A DNA stretch of 22,561 nucleotides, taken from positions 1 to 22,561 of the forward strand of contig CAYORM010000043.1 of the NCBI GenBank assembly GCA_964406375.1, given 5' to 3'. The stretch is from CAYORM01 sp964406375 (GTDB lineage: Bacteria; Pseudomonadota; Alphaproteobacteria; DSM-16000; Inquilinaceae). Both the position numbers and the translations under genes were made by a program. Below the pieces are notes generated by a model that worked only from the letters and a program-made list of their open reading frames with translations, searched no databases and was not told the origin of the DNA. Below, one piece after another: positions 21,985 through 22,561 of the stretch; positions within the stretch are counted from its first letter, which is position 1; the number at the start of each line of letters is the position of its first letter.

Positions 21985-22561
21985 GCGTCACGCTCCGGAC
22001 GGTATTCGGACGGCCCCTCTTCGGGGCGGGCACGGCCGGCGCGGATCCGGTCGAGGAGGAGACGCAGCGCCTCGCTCACACCGGCGCCGCTCGCCGACGA
22101 CAGGGCGAGGACCGGACCCGCGGCAACGGCCGCGAGGGCCGCGCGCTTTTCCTCAAGCGCCGCCGGATCGACCGCATCGATCTTGCTGAGCGCCGCGATC
22201 TCCGGCTTATCGGCGAGGCCACCGCCATAGGCTGCGAGCTCGCCGCGGACCACGGCATAGGCGCCGGCGACGTCCTCTTCGGTCGCGTCGACGAGATGCA
22301 GCAGCACGCCGCAGCGCTCGACATGGCCGAGGAAACGGTCGCCGATGCCGGCGCCCTCATGCGCCCCTTCGATCAGGCCGGGAATGTCGGCCAGCACGAA
22401 CTCGGTCTCGTCGATACGGACGACGCCGAGATTGGGGTGCAGCGTCGTGAAGGGGTAGTCGGCGATCTTGGGTTTGGCGGCGGTCGTCGCGGCGAGGAAG
22501 GTGGATTTGCCGGCATTGGGCAGGCCGACGAGGCCGGCATCGGCGATCAGCTTCAGCCGCA
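21981..22561 (-). CDS. obgE: GTPase Obg/CgtA, C-terminal part (5' end outside the window)
   Basis: 193 residues of the G domain and tail are visible; the glycine-rich Obg fold lies beyond the window. The visible part begins RLKLIADAGLVGLPNAGKST (P-loop GLPNAGKST) and continues with DYPFTTLHPNLGVV (switch I), DIPGLIEGAHEGAGIG (G3 and switch II), ALSKID (G4, with Ser where NKxD is usual) and SSASGAG (G5). Obg is an essential GTPase for 50S ribosomal subunit maturation and stress signalling. The C-terminal tail is short and charged (RARPEEGPSEYRPERDA). Its stop overlaps the proB start, so they are co-translated. Usually rplU-rpmA lie upstream of it. Confidence 0.95.
   Translation of the reverse strand, partial: RLKLIADAGLVGLPNAGKSTFLAATTAAKPKIADYPFTTLHPNLGVVRIDETEFVLADIPGLIEGAHEGAGIGDRFLGHVERCGVLLHLVDATEEDVAGAYAVVRGELAAYGGGLADKPEIAALSKIDAVDPAALEEKRAALAAVAAGPVLALSSASGAGVSEALRLLLDRIRAGRARPEEGPSEYRPERDA

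Noticed and set aside
20875..22230. 451-codon plus-strand frame opposite proB and obgE
   Set aside because: It is an antisense shadow of two certain genes, with no recognisable domain.
1..22561. A new defence, mobile or biosynthetic system
   Set aside because: No transposase, integrase, toxin-antitoxin pair, nuclease cassette, direct-repeat array or biosynthetic cluster is visible. The genes are mostly recognised housekeeping families, so I do not claim a novel multi-gene system beyond the TauE/TIGR02186/Usp unit of unknown role.

Overview
The window is a high-GC, gene-dense stretch of chromosome from an alphaproteobacterium, most likely of the order Hyphomicrobiales (Rhizobiales). The evidence is gene content and order: D-Ala-D-Ala carboxypeptidase / phasin / clpS / clpA, thrC / M16 peptidase / GNAT, and obgE / proB are neighbourhoods familiar from that group. 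A phasin, a TIGR02186 protein and an Rsm22 protein fit the same assignment. No genus can be named from sequence alone. Almost every base is coding. No intergenic gap exceeds about 260 bp, and I see no tRNA, rRNA, insertion sequence, prophage or CRISPR array.

Layout. Positions 1-1009 (+) hold the end of a von Willebrand A-like protein overlapping a membrane J-domain protein. 1046-2443 (-) is a penicillin-binding carboxypeptidase with a SPOR domain. 2700-3029 (+) is a phasin with a good promoter and a strong terminator. 3256-5960 (+) is the clpS-clpA N-degron protease pair, ended by a strong terminator. 6024-8202 (-) is a three-gene unit: TauE/SafE permease, TIGR02186 protein and universal stress protein. 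8331-9806 (+) is nnr (NAD(P)H-hydrate repair). 9829-10827 (-) is trpS. 11041-11277 (+) is a small lipoprotein behind a candidate general-stress (EcfG/RpoE2-type) promoter. 11493-13841 (+) is hisS followed by an Rsm22/METTL17-type protein. 13848-17659 (-) is a tight thrC / M16 peptidase / GNAT / MarR operon. 17825-20820 (+) is a tctCBA tripartite tricarboxylate transporter. 20851-22561 (-) is proB after the 3' part of obgE.

Functional themes are protein quality control (J protein, ClpS-ClpA, M16 peptidase), translation (TrpS, HisS, Rsm22, Obg), cell envelope and storage (carboxypeptidase, phasin), metabolite repair, amino-acid synthesis (thrC, proB) and transport (TauE, Tct). Most same-strand neighbours are translationally coupled: four junctions use a GTGA overlap and one an ATGA overlap.

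I did not find a clearly undescribed multi-gene system; most of the window is ordinary housekeeping DNA. The points most worth a second look are: (1) a HisS whose motif 2 is of the canonical RGERPQ type and not the diverged type I recall from Rhizobiales, suggesting horizontal replacement; (2) a bacterial Rsm22 with a complete four-cysteine set spaced like the Fe-S ligands of METTL17; (3) a tiny lipoprotein with a stress-type promoter; (4) the TauE/TIGR02186/USP unit of unknown function, with an inverted repeat over its likely promoter; and (5) tctCBA sitting between thrC and proB, with proA missing from its usual place.
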